This document shows, piece by piece, positions 1-9,634 of a DNA stretch of 64,000 nt. The stretch is from Histomonas meleagridis. Taxonomy: Eukaryota > Parabasalia > Tritrichomonadida > Dientamoebidae. The notes beneath the pieces are model-generated. The model ran no database searches. It saw only the letters and a program-made list of their open reading frames with translations, and had not been told where the DNA came from. The stretch spans positions 62,001-126,000 of the forward strand of contig WSYJ01000184.1 of assembly GCA_020186115.1 (NCBI GenBank), in the 5' to 3' direction. Every line of letters begins with the position of its first letter. Within the stretch, counting starts at the first letter, position 1. The translations under genes and the position numbers were made by a program.

Positions 1-834
1 TCTGAAGTACTTGTTCGTTTGAACATTGACTGTAATAATGCCAATGAAGATCAACAAAAATTATTATCAGTTTACTTCACACAGTGTTATTATAATATCA
101 CTGGTAGATTAGATGAATTTCCAACATCATATCCAGATGAAGAAAAAATTCAACATATGCAAAGTCATGTATATGGAACATATGTCACAATGAAAACACA
201 TTGGAGTAATCTTTGTCACTTTGCCAAACAGTCCATATTTAATGAAGAAACAGCTAAACAACTTATTAGTTTATTCAAATCAGTTGTTGATTCTTCAAAT
301 GCAATCAAAGATATGAACGATGCAATGAATGAATCTGCTCGATCACTTAATGTTTCCGTCCACAACATCACCAAGAAGCTTGAAAGTGGAAAAGAATTTC
401 TCACAAACATTGGCACACAAATTCTAAAGTTTAATGTTAGTCTAAAAGCCATGACAGAGATCATTATGAAACCATTGGAACACATTGAGCAAGTCAAGAT
501 ATTCTTTTTAATGGCGATCATCAGTGTTTTCATTGGGATTTTCCTTCCTGAAATTCTAATTCCACTTCTGATGCTTACGGCAATATTTTATTTTGGCGAT
601 AGTGCAATGCGTCAGAGATATGATTGGTATAATGGTTATGTGAGAACGATAATGAAAATATTGTATTTAGTTATTTCTGCTTCATATCCATTGTATAAAT
701 TGGCCAAAAATACTGTATCAATATCGTCATACTTATTAAGATTAATACACGTTAAAAAGAAGCCAACGACAGTAATACCAAGAATTGGAAGAGTGCAACA
801 GCGTAAATATGGTTCCAAGCCACGCGCTTATTAA
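1..834 (+). CDS. Kar5/GEX1/Brambleberry-like nuclear-fusion membrane protein (5' partial)
   Basis: The frame is open to the first base, so the N-terminus, including any signal peptide, lies outside the window; the last 278 codons are present. Visible in order: a Cys/aromatic block with FTQC, then GR...FP, then HVYGTYVTMKTHWSNLC, a Gln/Phe stretch, a long helical region rich in Asn, Ser and Lys, and two or three hydrophobic segments near the C-terminus (IFFLMAIISVFIGIF, ILIPLLMLTAIFYF, ILYLVISASYPLY) ending in a basic tail. This order (conserved Cys domain, coiled coil, C-terminal membrane segments) and the spacing of LxxxxTxC, GRxxxFP and YxTY...LC match the Kar5/GEX1/Brambleberry family, which acts at the nuclear envelope in nuclear fusion after gamete fusion or in zygotic divisions. 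Family membership is my inference; the gene itself is clear. It could be another nuclear-envelope or ER membrane protein. Confidence 0.5.
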   Translation, partial: SEVLVRLNIDCNNANEDQQKLLSVYFTQCYYNITGRLDEFPTSYPDEEKIQHMQSHVYGTYVTMKTHWSNLCHFAKQSIFNEETAKQLISLFKSVVDSSNAIKDMNDAMNESARSLNVSVHNITKKLESGKEFLTNIGTQILKFNVSLKAMTEIIMKPLEHIEQVKIFFLMAIISVFIGIFLPEILIPLLMLTAIFYFGDSAMRQRYDWYNGYVRTIMKILYLVISASYPLYKLAKNTVSISSYLLRLIHVKKKPTTVIPRIGRVQQRKYGSKPRAY

Positions 835-887
835 TTTATATGTAATAAAAGATGTTTATATTTGATAAAGTTTACATATTAAGCGAG

Positions 888-896
888 ACCGTTTAC
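888..896 (+). promoter_or_regulatory. ACCGTTTAC box upstream of the URB1-like gene
   Basis: A Myb-type AACNG-like core (ACCGTTTAC) sits about 20 bases before the start codon. The same word recurs before many genes here (see findings). Confidence 0.4.
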
Positions 897-907
897 GTTT
901 GTGCTGG

Positions 908-913
908 TCATTC
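908..913 (+). promoter_or_regulatory. Initiator-like TCATTC
   Basis: TCATTC lies 3 bases before the ATG at 916. Trichomonad initiators (Inr, TCA+1YW) lie within about 20 bases of the start codon. This supports ATG 916 over the GTG at 901. Confidence 0.5.
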
Positions 914-915
914 AA

Positions 916-3900
916 ATGTTCACGACACAAGATAAATTTTTAGCGTTTGTTCGACATCTTGAATCAGCCAACGAAGAAGAACTTGACCAAGCATTAACAC
1001 TAATCCAAGAAGAGCCGAAAATTGCGACGATGTTTGCGGATAAGTCACCGAAATTTGTCGAAATATTCAGTCATCTTCAGCAAGGTAATGTCCAAACACG
1101 AATCGCCGTAAGGTACTACCGAATTATCAGTGTTCTCTTCGACATCCTAACTCCGAATTATCAAATTTACTTCCGATCGCTCAATTACCTCTCGGACACA
1201 ATAATCAGAAGACACATGGCGTCGATGTTAATTCTTATGAAAAATAAAAAAGGAAAAGACGCTCTTCACTTATTATACCAAGCGGCTAAAGTCAACACAG
1301 CTCATTGTCGTGACTTATTCACTGCCATTGACTTTAGTAATTACATTATCAAAGAACAAGCGAAAACAGATGCGCGTCCACAACTCATCCAATTAATCTC
1401 ATTATTCCTTCAAACGCCAGAGATATCGCCATCACTTCTTTCCACTAAGTACAGCGTTTCCGGCATCTGGAAGGATCTCATCAAAGATCCAAACGATGTC
1501 GCGCGACTATTTTTGGACTCAATGATCGTAGCAACAGCAAAACTTAACTATTCAACAAAGAGGTGGGTCTTCAACGATATGACACTCAAAACGCTCTCGA
1601 GTTACCCACTCGACCATCGAAAGTCATCAGTGAGTCCGCACTTTTCGGCTTTCCAACTCCTCAAATCGGTTTTAACGGGCGAAAACTCAATCAACACAGA
1701 AGAACCGCAGAGGGTATACTGCAGGAACTATCAAAGCATTGAGCCTCCACCGAAGAACAACTTCATATTGTTTTTCATCAGGGAGTTAAACCCATGGCGT
1801 CTTATGAGTCATTGTGAATTAGTCATATCAATATTCGAAGATTCACCCGATTTAATCGGAACATATCTTTCGACATGTGGCAAGAAATTACAACCAGATG
1901 TCAACTTGACAACATTATCATCAATTAGATTTTTGGGTAAGATTATTGAACTCGACTGGCCCGCTTTTCTTTCGAATGAAACTAATTTCTTTGATGATGG
2001 ACATTCACTCGATCTTCTTTTCGAGTCAATTCTTCCATCCATGATCCAGACTTCAGTCATCATCCAATTTCTTAAACATGAATCACTAATTGTTCGTCGT
2101 GGAATGCTTCTTCTCCTCAACAAAGCAGTCAACAAATTCCTAAAACTTCCAGAAGCACTTAAGCGATCTTCATTGTATACAAAGTTTGGAGGTCGACTTA
2201 CCACAACCATTTCACAAAACATCATCAACACGTCAAAGTTCGAGTCACTGTTTCCTTTTGCGTTGAAGTTCTTCATCTCAATGAATCAAGTTTTCCCATT
2301 CTTTGTCTCGGACACTTTTTCAAAGGACCCTCCGTTTTTGAATGAGATTCAATCGTTCCCTCCATACATTCAACATTTGATACTTCAATTCATACCACTT
2401 TTGTCCAAGCCGATACCGAAGATACCGTTATTATGTTCCATTGTAACCGATGACAGATTTTCGAAGCCTATTCAACGGGAGTCGTTAGAGATCGTTAAGT
2501 TAATTATCCGGAACACAGAGATAATGAATGGCTTTGAGTCAGAAATACCTATTTTTGTATCAGAAGCGTTACAGAATAATGCTTCGAATAACCTATTTGA
2601 GTTAATTAATTTAACTAAAGGATCATTACTTAAGTATTCACAACATGTCGGGTTTTCACCAATGTACAATGCATTACAACCAGAGAATCCATTATATAAT
2701 TCGAAGTTAATCATTGACGTAATGAATGGTAATGTACCAAATGATATAATACTTGAGCCATCAGAGATAATGAAGAATATTAAATGGTATTCACTTGAAG
2801 CTATTACTATATTATTATGTGCTTCATTACATAATAATTTACAAATTGGTATAAATTGTTTGACAATTGTTACATGTAGTTCACCTGAAAGAACTTTACC
2901 TTATGTACTTGAGAATGTATTTATCAAAGATAACTTATTTAAAGGTAATAATTTGTTTGATGAAACTATTGCTAAATTCATCCAATGGAATAATGGATGT
3001 AATGATATCATTTCCCGATGTTTTATTGAAGAAAATATTATTAATGAAAATGTCATTGATATTATTACACCATTTATACCTAAGATTTATACGAAACAAT
3101 TAATACACAAATTATTAAATATAAATCATAGTATTAGAAATGTTATCATTGATAATAATAAGGAATATGACTTAGAAACATTAAATGAATTTTGGAAATG
3201 GGCTTTTAAAGGTTTTATACCAATTGATTTAACATTATTAGATGAAGAAATTACGCCGAAAATTGATGACGAACTTTTGTTATTAGATATATTACGAACT
3301 ATTTGGTTAACTAAAGACATTACATTATTGCCTTATTTGAACATACAATCTGTAACTAATTCGCGATTATTTATTTTCGCAACTGAAATAATACCCGGAA
3401 GATTTAATAATAATATCGAAATATCTTCTTCGTTAGCATTATGTTATTATTTAAAACGAAATGTTAATGATCCTTTGCATATGTTTAAAAAGACACATAA
3501 AAAATGGTGTTATGAATTCCTTCTTCAACAAATTCGAAATAGTCATCAAGTTTCAGATGAAATAACAAGAGTTTCTAAAGACAAATTAAATGCACTTGTA
3601 GATTTCTATATCCGAAATCCTTCAAATAATTTAGAAATTGTTTTCAATCGATTGTTAACTAAATACTTAATAAAACATCCCGAAAAAGTAATAATACCAA
3701 TACAAATAAAATCCGAATTTTTGACTAATGTCGCACAACAAATTATTGAACCTTCACAACTAATAGAATATACAAATGAACAAATCGAAGGTGTAATTAA
3801 TATATTGTTTGGAGCTAATATTAATATAACAATTAGATTAATATTATACTTATCAACTTGTGTTACAACTTCTTCTTCATCTTTCTTTAAGTTCTTGGAA

Positions 3901-4920
3901 ACAATTCATTTCCCACCTTCCGGAATTTATTTTGTTACTGGAGATGTCTCGAAAGTTGTCATACAAATATTAGATTCAAAACAAAATGTTAATATTGTCG
4001 GATTATGTCGTAACGCTTCTTATCTTGCGCCATTTCATGAGGCTCAACAACACATAGAGATCGATACTCCATTCTTTCGATTCTTGTTACAATTCGCTCA
4101 TTTCTTATTAACAAATGCTGAAATACCTATCGAAATAATGCTTGAACGTGGTGTTCTATCTGTTCTTTTCCATGCACTTTCTTCGAAAGATGATCATACT
4201 CGTGCAATATCTTATCATTCATTGTCACAATTATATGATTATAATCATAAGAAAAAAGGTTGGAAATTCGAAAATCAAATTGCTATTTTGTTAGAATCTG
4301 TTCTAAATGCTGTAACTGAACCTAATAAGAGATTCACATCAATTATTACTCATTTCTTATCTGCAGCTACGACAATTATTATGAAGCCAAATCATCCTTT
4401 GTTTATGCCAGTGGTGAAATTCATCGCTAGTAACCCATCATTGAAACGGTCTTCTGTTCCAATGTTTAACGAGTTATTTGGTCAGTCAACTTTAGATTAT
4501 AGAGTTGGTCGAATGTGGATATTAAAATTCTTACGGAATGGTATTAATGAATCTTCAGACGTCTTACTGATGAAGAAAGGTCGAATAATTGAACGACTTT
4601 GTAGTTTCTTTTCTTCTTCTTTATCTGATAGTACAACTCGAAGTAACGTTCTCGAAATTTTCATTAACGCATCAAAACAAATCAAAATCGATGGTTTAAT
4701 TTTTTGGGTTTATTCGATAATTACTGAACAATTTGCTTTAATGCATTATAATCAATTGATCGAATTAGCTTTGTTAACAAAACAAAAAACAGAAATAGAA
4801 AAAGAATGTTTAAAAAGATTAATCGATATAGTGATGAAGGAGCACCCCGAATTAATTGAGGAGGAGACGTTAGCGAAACTGAAAAATTTGATCGGTAGTG
4901 AGACGTTAAATATAGAATAA
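916..4920 (+). CDS. URB1/Npa1-like pre-60S ribosome assembly scaffold
   Basis: A protein of 1,334 residues made almost entirely of amphipathic helices (ARM/HEAT-like), with no membrane segment. The N-terminal third carries landmarks of URB1/Npa1 (nucleolar pre-ribosomal-associated protein 1): an 'R..LI.LISLFLQTPEISPSLLS' block, then 'GIWKDLIKDP.DV..L.LDSM', 'WVFND.TLKTLSSYP', and 'LNPWRLMSHCELVISIFEDSPDLIGTYL' split across a conserved PDL. In yeast Npa1 acts in early nucleolar pre-60S particles with Npa2, Nop8, Rsa3 and the helicase Dbp6. A Dbp6/DDX51-like helicase is at 18531, although the two are not adjacent. ATG 916 is chosen because an Inr-like TCATTC lies just upstream. Codon use shifts from GC-richer in the first 1.5 kb to AT-rich in the middle. 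The stop lies in TAAA. The next gene converges with an 18-bp gap. Confidence 0.6.
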   Translation: MFTTQDKFLAFVRHLESANEEELDQALTLIQEEPKIATMFADKSPKFVEIFSHLQQGNVQTRIAVRYYRIISVLFDILTPNYQIYFRSLNYLSDTIIRRHMASMLILMKNKKGKDALHLLYQAAKVNTAHCRDLFTAIDFSNYIIKEQAKTDARPQLIQLISLFLQTPEISPSLLSTKYSVSGIWKDLIKDPNDVARLFLDSMIVATAKLNYSTKRWVFNDMTLKTLSSYPLDHRKSSVSPHFSAFQLLKSVLTGENSINTEEPQRVYCRNYQSIEPPPKNNFILFFIRELNPWRLMSHCELVISIFEDSPDLIGTYLSTCGKKLQPDVNLTTLSSIRFLGKIIELDWPAFLSNETNFFDDGHSLDLLFESILPSMIQTSVIIQFLKHESLIVRRGMLLLLNKAVNKFLKLPEALKRSSLYTKFGGRLTTTISQNIINTSKFESLFPFALKFFISMNQVFPFFVSDTFSKDPPFLNEIQSFPPYIQHLILQFIPLLSKPIPKIPLLCSIVTDDRFSKPIQRESLEIVKLIIRNTEIMNGFESEIPIFVSEALQNNASNNLFELINLTKGSLLKYSQHVGFSPMYNALQPENPLYNSKLIIDVMNGNVPNDIILEPSEIMKNIKWYSLEAITILLCASLHNNLQIGINCLTIVTCSSPERTLPYVLENVFIKDNLFKGNNLFDETIAKFIQWNNGCNDIISRCFIEENIINENVIDIITPFIPKIYTKQLIHKLLNINHSIRNVIIDNNKEYDLETLNEFWKWAFKGFIPIDLTLLDEEITPKIDDELLLLDILRTIWLTKDITLLPYLNIQSVTNSRLFIFATEIIPGRFNNNIEISSSLALCYYLKRNVNDPLHMFKKTHKKWCYEFLLQQIRNSHQVSDEITRVSKDKLNALVDFYIRNPSNNLEIVFNRLLTKYLIKHPEKVIIPIQIKSEFLTNVAQQIIEPSQLIEYTNEQIEGVINILFGANINITIRLILYLSTCVTTSSSSFFKFLETIHFPPSGIYFVTGDVSKVVIQILDSKQNVNIVGLCRNASYLAPFHEAQQHIEIDTPFFRFLLQFAHFLLTNAEIPIEIMLERGVLSVLFHALSSKDDHTRAISYHSLSQLYDYNHKKKGWKFENQIAILLESVLNAVTEPNKRFTSIITHFLSAATTIIMKPNHPLFMPVVKFIASNPSLKRSSVPMFNELFGQSTLDYRVGRMWILKFLRNGINESSDVLLMKKGRIIERLCSFFSSSLSDSTTRSNVLEIFINASKQIKIDGLIFWVYSIITEQFALMHYNQLIELALLTKQKTEIEKECLKRLIDIVMKEHPELIEEETLAKLKNLIGSETLNIE

Positions 4921-4937
4921 AAGTTATACATATTGTT

Positions 4938-5537
4938 TTATTCTGAGTTTATCCACCAACTTTTAGGACCAAGCCCAGCAGTTTTACTGTCCATTGAGCC
5001 AATGATAATCATTAGTGGTGAATTGTTTGTGCCTTGTGTATATTTGACATCACATACACGAAAACGAACAGTTTCCCCTTGATCAAAGCTAAATGGAATT
5101 GATTCACCACTTTCTTCATCAATTGATGACCACGTCCATAATTCTTGTGCATTATCAAATTCTGAACCTTCTGGTAGATTTTGATATGGAATAAAAATAT
5201 CTTCAAAGAATGAAAGACTAATTGAAATACCTTCTTCTGTTGATTTCGAGATAAGGCCTTCCCAAACACTTCCTATTGGTGGATTAAAAACAACATATCG
5301 AAAAATAACAGTAACATATGATACTGGTAAGTCTGGAATTGATTTACATTCATAGGCTTTTACTATGTCATATAGTTCTATTAAAAGACCAATGTTTGGT
5401 TGAATTCGATCATTATAACGATGTGTAATAATATCACATAAAACTTGTGGATTTACAGTCATTCTTCCATTTTCATCGAATGTCATATGATGATATGGAA
5501 GGGGGAGTTCTTCTTTACAAAGAACAACCTCGAACAT
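4938..5537 (-). CDS. RNA polymerase III subunit RPC8 (Rpc25; Rpb7/Rpo7 family)
   Basis: This 199-residue protein begins MFEVVLCKEEL, as Rpb7-fold subunits do. Diagnostic stretches are 'II..RYNDRIQPNIGLLIELYDI' (tip domain), 'VTVIFRYVVFNPPIGSVWEGLI', 'EGISISLSFFEDIFIP' and 'WTWSSIDEESGE....F..GETVRFRV' (the S1/OB half typical of RPC8). The FFEDIFIP block and the WxW stretch point to the Pol III paralogue rather than Pol II RPB7. With RPC17 it forms the stalk used in initiation at tRNA and 5S genes. An upstream in-frame ATG at 5588 would add 17 hydrophobic residues (MSQKIVNFYFCCLRIKI) that the family lacks, so 5537 is preferred. It is divergent from the eS24 gene with about 100 bp between them; its TAAA stop converges on the URB1-like gene. 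Confidence 0.85.
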   Translation of the reverse strand: MFEVVLCKEELPLPYHHMTFDENGRMTVNPQVLCDIITHRYNDRIQPNIGLLIELYDIVKAYECKSIPDLPVSYVTVIFRYVVFNPPIGSVWEGLISKSTEEGISISLSFFEDIFIPYQNLPEGSEFDNAQELWTWSSIDEESGESIPFSFDQGETVRFRVCDVKYTQGTNNSPLMIIIGSMDSKTAGLGPKSWWINSE

Positions 5538-5601
5538 TATTTTGATTCTTAAACAGCAAAAATAAAAGTTCACAATTTTTTGTGACATTTTAAGTTATTG
5601 G

Positions 5602-5618
5602 CGGTTTGACAGCCGTTT
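5602..5618 (+). promoter_or_regulatory. GCGGTTT / GCCGTTT pair between RPC8 and eS24
   Basis: Two opposed CGGTT/CCGTT words (GCGGTTTGAC and AGCCGTTTGG) sit in the divergent intergenic stretch 18-34 bases before the eS24 ATG, as expected for a shared Myb-type site. Confidence 0.35.
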
Positions 5619-5635
5619 GGTCTTCCTTTTTGTTC

Positions 5636-6058
5636 ATGTCGAAGGTGACAATGCGCATTCGTAAGTACATTGTCAACAAATTGCTTGATCGTAAGCAATT
5701 TGTTGTTGATTTAAAGCACCCAGGTAATAGAGCACCAACAAGAGATGAAATCAAAGATTTAGTTGCTAAACAATTAAAGGCTAACAAGGATCTTATCGTT
5801 ATCTTCTCCCTTGAAACAAAGTTCGGAGGTGGCCGTACAACAGGTTTTGGTCTTATCTATGATAATTTAGATGCTCTCAAAACAATCGAACCAAAGCATC
5901 GTCTTATCAAAGCTGGTCTTGCTGAAAAGAGCAAGGTTACACGTCGTATGCGTAAGAACACTCGTAAACAAAAGGTAAAGGTTTGGGGATCTGGTGTTCG
6001 TGCACAACGTCATAAGGTTCGCCGTCAACAACGTAAGGAAGCTCTTGAAGGTCAATAA
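5636..6058 (+). CDS. RPS24: 40S ribosomal protein eS24 (RPS24)
   Basis: A 140-residue basic protein. Diagnostic eS24 features in order: TMRIRKYIVNKLLDRKQFV, DLKHPGNRAPTRDEI, VFxLETKFGGGRTTGFGLIYD (the signature FGGGxTTGFGxIYDxxD), EPKHRLIKAGL, and a highly basic C-terminal tail. eS24 is a component of the small ribosomal subunit body. The open frame extends 10 codons upstream through a TTG, but ATG 5636 (MSKVTMRIRKY) matches the family start and lies directly after TTC. Codon choice is GC-richer at third positions (CGT, AAG, CTT) than in neighbouring low-expression genes, as expected for a highly expressed gene. It ends in TAAAT. Confidence 0.95.
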   Translation: MSKVTMRIRKYIVNKLLDRKQFVVDLKHPGNRAPTRDEIKDLVAKQLKANKDLIVIFSLETKFGGGRTTGFGLIYDNLDALKTIEPKHRLIKAGLAEKSKVTRRMRKNTRKQKVKVWGSGVRAQRHKVRRQQRKEALEGQ

Positions 6059-6255
6059 ATTACGAGTTTTACATTTACAAATATTCTTTTCTACTTTAAT
6101 TAATTTCAATGAAAGTTATTTGTAATATTATTAATATCTTAAAACCGAAAATTACTTACGCTATCCTAAACATACAATCTGGGAATATTAAAAAAGAATA
6201 AGGCAAATTGGTGATTAAATGAGTTGTTTGTCGAGTCCTGTAATTCAGTGTTTAT

Positions 6256-6289
6256 TTGGCCGAATTATAACGGTTTATAATTGGCCGAA
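6256..6289. promoter_or_regulatory. 34-bp palindromic element with a CGGTT core upstream of the proteasome gene
   Basis: TTGGCC(G)AATTATAA on the left and TTATAATTGGCC on the right form inverted arms of about 12 bases around the core CGGT. The word AACGGTTTAT is the same box seen before other genes. It ends about 40 bases before the ATG at 6330. Confidence 0.5.
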
Positions 6290-6315
6290 AAAGAAAGTGA
6301 CAAATTTGCTGTTTT

Positions 6316-6321
6316 TCACTT
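6316..6321 (+). promoter_or_regulatory. Initiator-like TCACTT
   Basis: TCACTT lies 8 bases before the ATG at 6330, matching the trichomonad Inr. The longer string TTCACTTAGAT recurs, on the minus strand, before the gene starting at 54862. Confidence 0.5.
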
Positions 6322-6329
6322 AGATCAAA

Positions 6330-7031
6330 ATGTCTGGTGCTGGAAGTGGATATGATTTTAACTCATTTACATTTTCTCCTGATGGTCGTCTTTTTCAAGT
6401 AGAATATGCAACAAAAGCAGTTGACAAAGAAACTCTTGCTATTGGTGTTAGGTGTTCTGATGGTGTACTTTTCGCAGTCGAAAAGAATCTTGCATCCCCT
6501 TTATTAGCTCAACGAGCTAACCCAAGGATTTTCTGGGTAGATACCAAAATTGCTTGTGCAACTGTTGGATATAGACCAGATTGTTATGCTGCCATTTTAC
6601 AAGCACGAAAGGAAGCTGCTACATATTTCGACAATTTTGGCTGTCAAATAACAGTACCAGAACTTGTTTCTAGAGTTGCATCAACATTTCATCAATCACA
6701 TGCTTTTGCATCAATTCGACCTTTCGGTTGCGCATTGTTGTTTGGTTCGTTAGAAGGTCCATCGTTATATGCACTCGAACCAAATGGCCAATACTTTGGA
6801 TATTATGCTGCATGTTTCGGAAAAGGAAGTAGTCTTGCACGCGCTGAGCTTCAGAGGACTGAATGGGCAGCTGTAACTGTGGAAGAAGCCGTACCAATTG
6901 TTGCTGGCATCATCAAAGGACTCCATGAATCGCAAAACAAGAAATGGGAAATAGAAATGATGTGGGTCTGCGAGAAATCAGGTGGAAAACCAGAAAAAGT
7001 TCCAGATACAATTTTTGTTCCAGAGCAATAA
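6330..7031 (+). CDS. 20S proteasome alpha-7 type subunit (PSMA3-like)
   Basis: A 233-residue protein. It starts MSGAGSGYDFN and has the alpha-subunit N-terminal signature YDxxxxTFSPDGRLFQVEYATKAV, followed by the proteasome fold with GVLFAVEK, DTKIACATVGYRPD, ARKEA..Y..NFG, and SIRPFGCALLFGS. The opening GSGYD and the RPFGC stretch point to the subunit orthologous to human PSMA3 (yeast alpha7/Pre10). Alpha rings gate the degradation chamber and do not cleave. The C-terminus ends at VPDTIFVPEQ, without the long acidic tail of animal PSMA3. An Inr at 6316 and a palindrome at 6256 precede it. The stop is in a doubled TAAATAAA. The gene is otherwise ordinary. Confidence 0.9.
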   Translation: MSGAGSGYDFNSFTFSPDGRLFQVEYATKAVDKETLAIGVRCSDGVLFAVEKNLASPLLAQRANPRIFWVDTKIACATVGYRPDCYAAILQARKEAATYFDNFGCQITVPELVSRVASTFHQSHAFASIRPFGCALLFGSLEGPSLYALEPNGQYFGYYAACFGKGSSLARAELQRTEWAAVTVEEAVPIVAGIIKGLHESQNKKWEIEMMWVCEKSGGKPEKVPDTIFVPEQ

Positions 7032-8562
7032 ATAAAAGGGAATTATTTGCAACCATATGTATCGTATCCACTTTTTGAATTCAATTCTATTAAATCCGAT
7101 CAAAATTGTATTTCAATTTTTTGCTTCCTAAACTTCTTATAAAAAAATTTATTTGATCTGTACAGATAAAGAAATTTTTCGCAATTACTTTCAGAAGCAC
7201 TTCCTAAAACAGTTGTAAATGTTGAAACTTATTAGAATAATAATTTATAAAACCATATTTTAAATTATGTTTTAAATTTAAATTGCTGTTTCAAAAGAAA
7301 ACCATTTTTTATTCACAAAGGATTATAATGGTTAGCTTTTTTTCAAGCTATCATTTTGAAGATTTTCATCTAATTAATTTAACCTTTTAAAAAAAAAACA
7401 AATAGAATTTCAATTTAGTAGATCAACAACAAAAGGAAATTGATTTGATTCATCAGAAACTCCTGAGTTCAGGAGCTGTAACATTTATAATTAAAGAATT
7501 CTAAGTAAGGAGTAAAGTTAATAATATATGCTGTTGATGTTGATACAGTACAATGAATCAAAATATTGTATTAATTATATATTCCTATCCACGCAAAAGA
7601 ACACTTTGAGCATTTATATTCTTTTATAGTGAAAAAGAGAAATTAGAAAATATTTTACACAATTATACACATAAATTCATTGAATTTCGAGTGAAAAATA
7701 ATTTTTTTAACACCAAATCTTTTCAGTCTTCAACTGAGCTTTCATTATATTATTTAAAAGTGCTTTTAAAAGCATTTTGTTCTTGTGGTTTGCTTGTACC
7801 CCTTAAATATTGATTGAAAGTCTCGATAGTTAAATTGAAAAAATTTAAGAAAACAATAGGCCTTTTATTTTATAACCGTGTGAATTTTAACTTTTGTATT
7901 GGCCGATGTGTATTTGGTAGTGCTTCAAATTATTTCATCTTGAAAAATGAAAATCCTTCAATTCCTACTCATTTTGCAGGTCTCAAAGCAACTTAGAACT
8001 CATTTGACGCTAAAATGCCCATTTTTCAAACATATAAAAAATTTACATATACCAAAAAGCAGGAACAAAGAAGAACTTTCTCATGCTCACAACGTGGATG
8101 TTCCAATCTTTGAAACCATTACAAAAAAAAAAAATGATTTTTTGCAATATTTCTACAGAGTTTGCCAAATGTCATTTAGATGCAAAACTCATCTTAAACA
8201 TTATATGTGCGATGCCAATTAGTCATGTTTTAGTTCCCCAGCAAAAACTTTTAAAATCAGATTTTACAATTTCTCATAAACAATCAAATGAAATCATTAC
8301 ATTTGATCAAGCTATCCTTCCTCTACAAACACTGGATCAATATTATGATTATATATCTTTTATTACATTGGAAATTTTTCTTCTTTGGTGCACAACGGCA
8401 ACAATTTTGAATATTCAATTGTTTACTTCACATTAATACAATTTTTTCAATACTGTTGATAGCGGTTTATATTAAATTTCTTCAGAAAAATTCAATTCAT
8501 CACAAAAAAGTTTTTCAAAAAGATGATGAATTGAAAATGTTTTTGTTTTTGTTCTTTTTTTC
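7032..8562. other. AT-rich stretch without a supported gene
   Basis: I see poly-T/A runs and short open frames (up to 117 codons near 8083-8436) whose translation is dominated by Lys, Ile, Asn and Phe and shows no recognisable fold. An A-run at about 8121-8132 interrupts the longest of them. Nothing else is supported. Confidence 0.5.
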
Positions 8563-9634
8563 ATGAACTCTTATCAAATAAAATTCATTGAGAGAAATTC
8601 AACGCTTTTAATTGAAAATCCGAATGATTTTAATGATATGAAAATGTATACAAATATAACCGAAAATATTATCATTGGTGAAAACATTACTATAATTCCA
8701 AGTCGCACATTTATTGAATGGACATTTGTTGTTTGTGTCAATTTTAGTAATTCAGTAGAAAGCATTTAATTATCAGCATTTTCAAATTGTTATAATTTGA
8801 CAATTTTGACACTTGGCACAGGATTATCAGTGATTGCAAGTGGTGCATTTTCGCAATGTTATAATTTTCAATGTATTTATTATTACGGTATTACACAACC
8901 AGAGTTTGGAGAAAGTGCATTTCATTTAGTTGATGCAACAGTTCTTACATATTCAACATATGAAAATGCAAAATTTGTTCCATTTACAGTGAATGATTAT
9001 GAAGGAGGAGTTTGCATACCATTGTTTACACATTCATTTTCAAGTTCAAGTACATTCACTAAGACAAACACGTTCAGTAAATCGAATACATATACGCAAT
9101 CAAGTGCATTCACTAGGTCGGATACATTTATGAAATCATTTCAAAGTTATTTATCTTTATCATTTTCTTATATAATAACCATATCAGTATCTATTACCCA
9201 TTCATTAACGATTTATGAAACGCAAATAAAATCATTTTCATTATTTTTAAGTAATTCAATGTTTTCATATATCGAAACTAAATTTATTTATTATGATTAC
9301 ACAATTGTTATTTATACGACATATTATAATTATTATTCAAATTTCTATACATATATTAATAAATGATTTCCAAAGTAACGATAATAATATAACAACAATT
9401 ATTATCATTGTTTGTGTTGTTATTATAATTATAATTATTATAACAATTCTTGTCGTATTATTGATTCGAATTCGAAACAAAAAATCAGAAAATATTAAAA
9501 ACGAAAGTTCGGAAGAAAATGAAAACAAAAAAGAAGCCACAAATACATTTGCAACAGGAATTTCTATGTCAACAATTGAAGAAGATCCTTTCGCTGATGA
9601 TTTCAAAGAAGATAAATTTATTGTGCAAATGTAA
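8563..9634 (+). pseudogene. Broken BspA-like LRR surface protein
   Basis: The reading starts at ATG 8563 and shows degenerate TpLRR/BspA repeats (ENITIIPSRTF; then LTILTLGTGLSVIASGAFSQC and CIYYYGITQPEFG). A Ser/Thr hexamer region of the type TFTKTN-TFSKSN-TYTQSS-AFTRSD follows, then a membrane-proximal Tyr-rich region, one transmembrane segment (IIIIVCVVIIIIIIITILVV) and a short acidic cytoplasmic tail ending FIVQM. An in-frame TAA at 8767-8769 splits the LRR part, and a one-base frameshift near 9360 separates the Tyr-rich region from the membrane segment. The intact relative is the gene at 50040-52376, which has the same order. BspA-like proteins are the main candidate adhesin family of trichomonads. 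Two lesions argue for a pseudogene rather than sequencing error, but one could be an error. Confidence 0.75.

Noticed and set aside
1809..2714. Antisense ORFs in the URB1-like gene
   Set aside because: Shadows of the long sense frame; Arg/Ser/Leu-rich with no domain.
7814..8436. Three overlapping ORFs of 60-117 codons
   Set aside because: Composition is that of random AT-rich DNA, with an A-run interrupting them, no domain and no promoter-type box.
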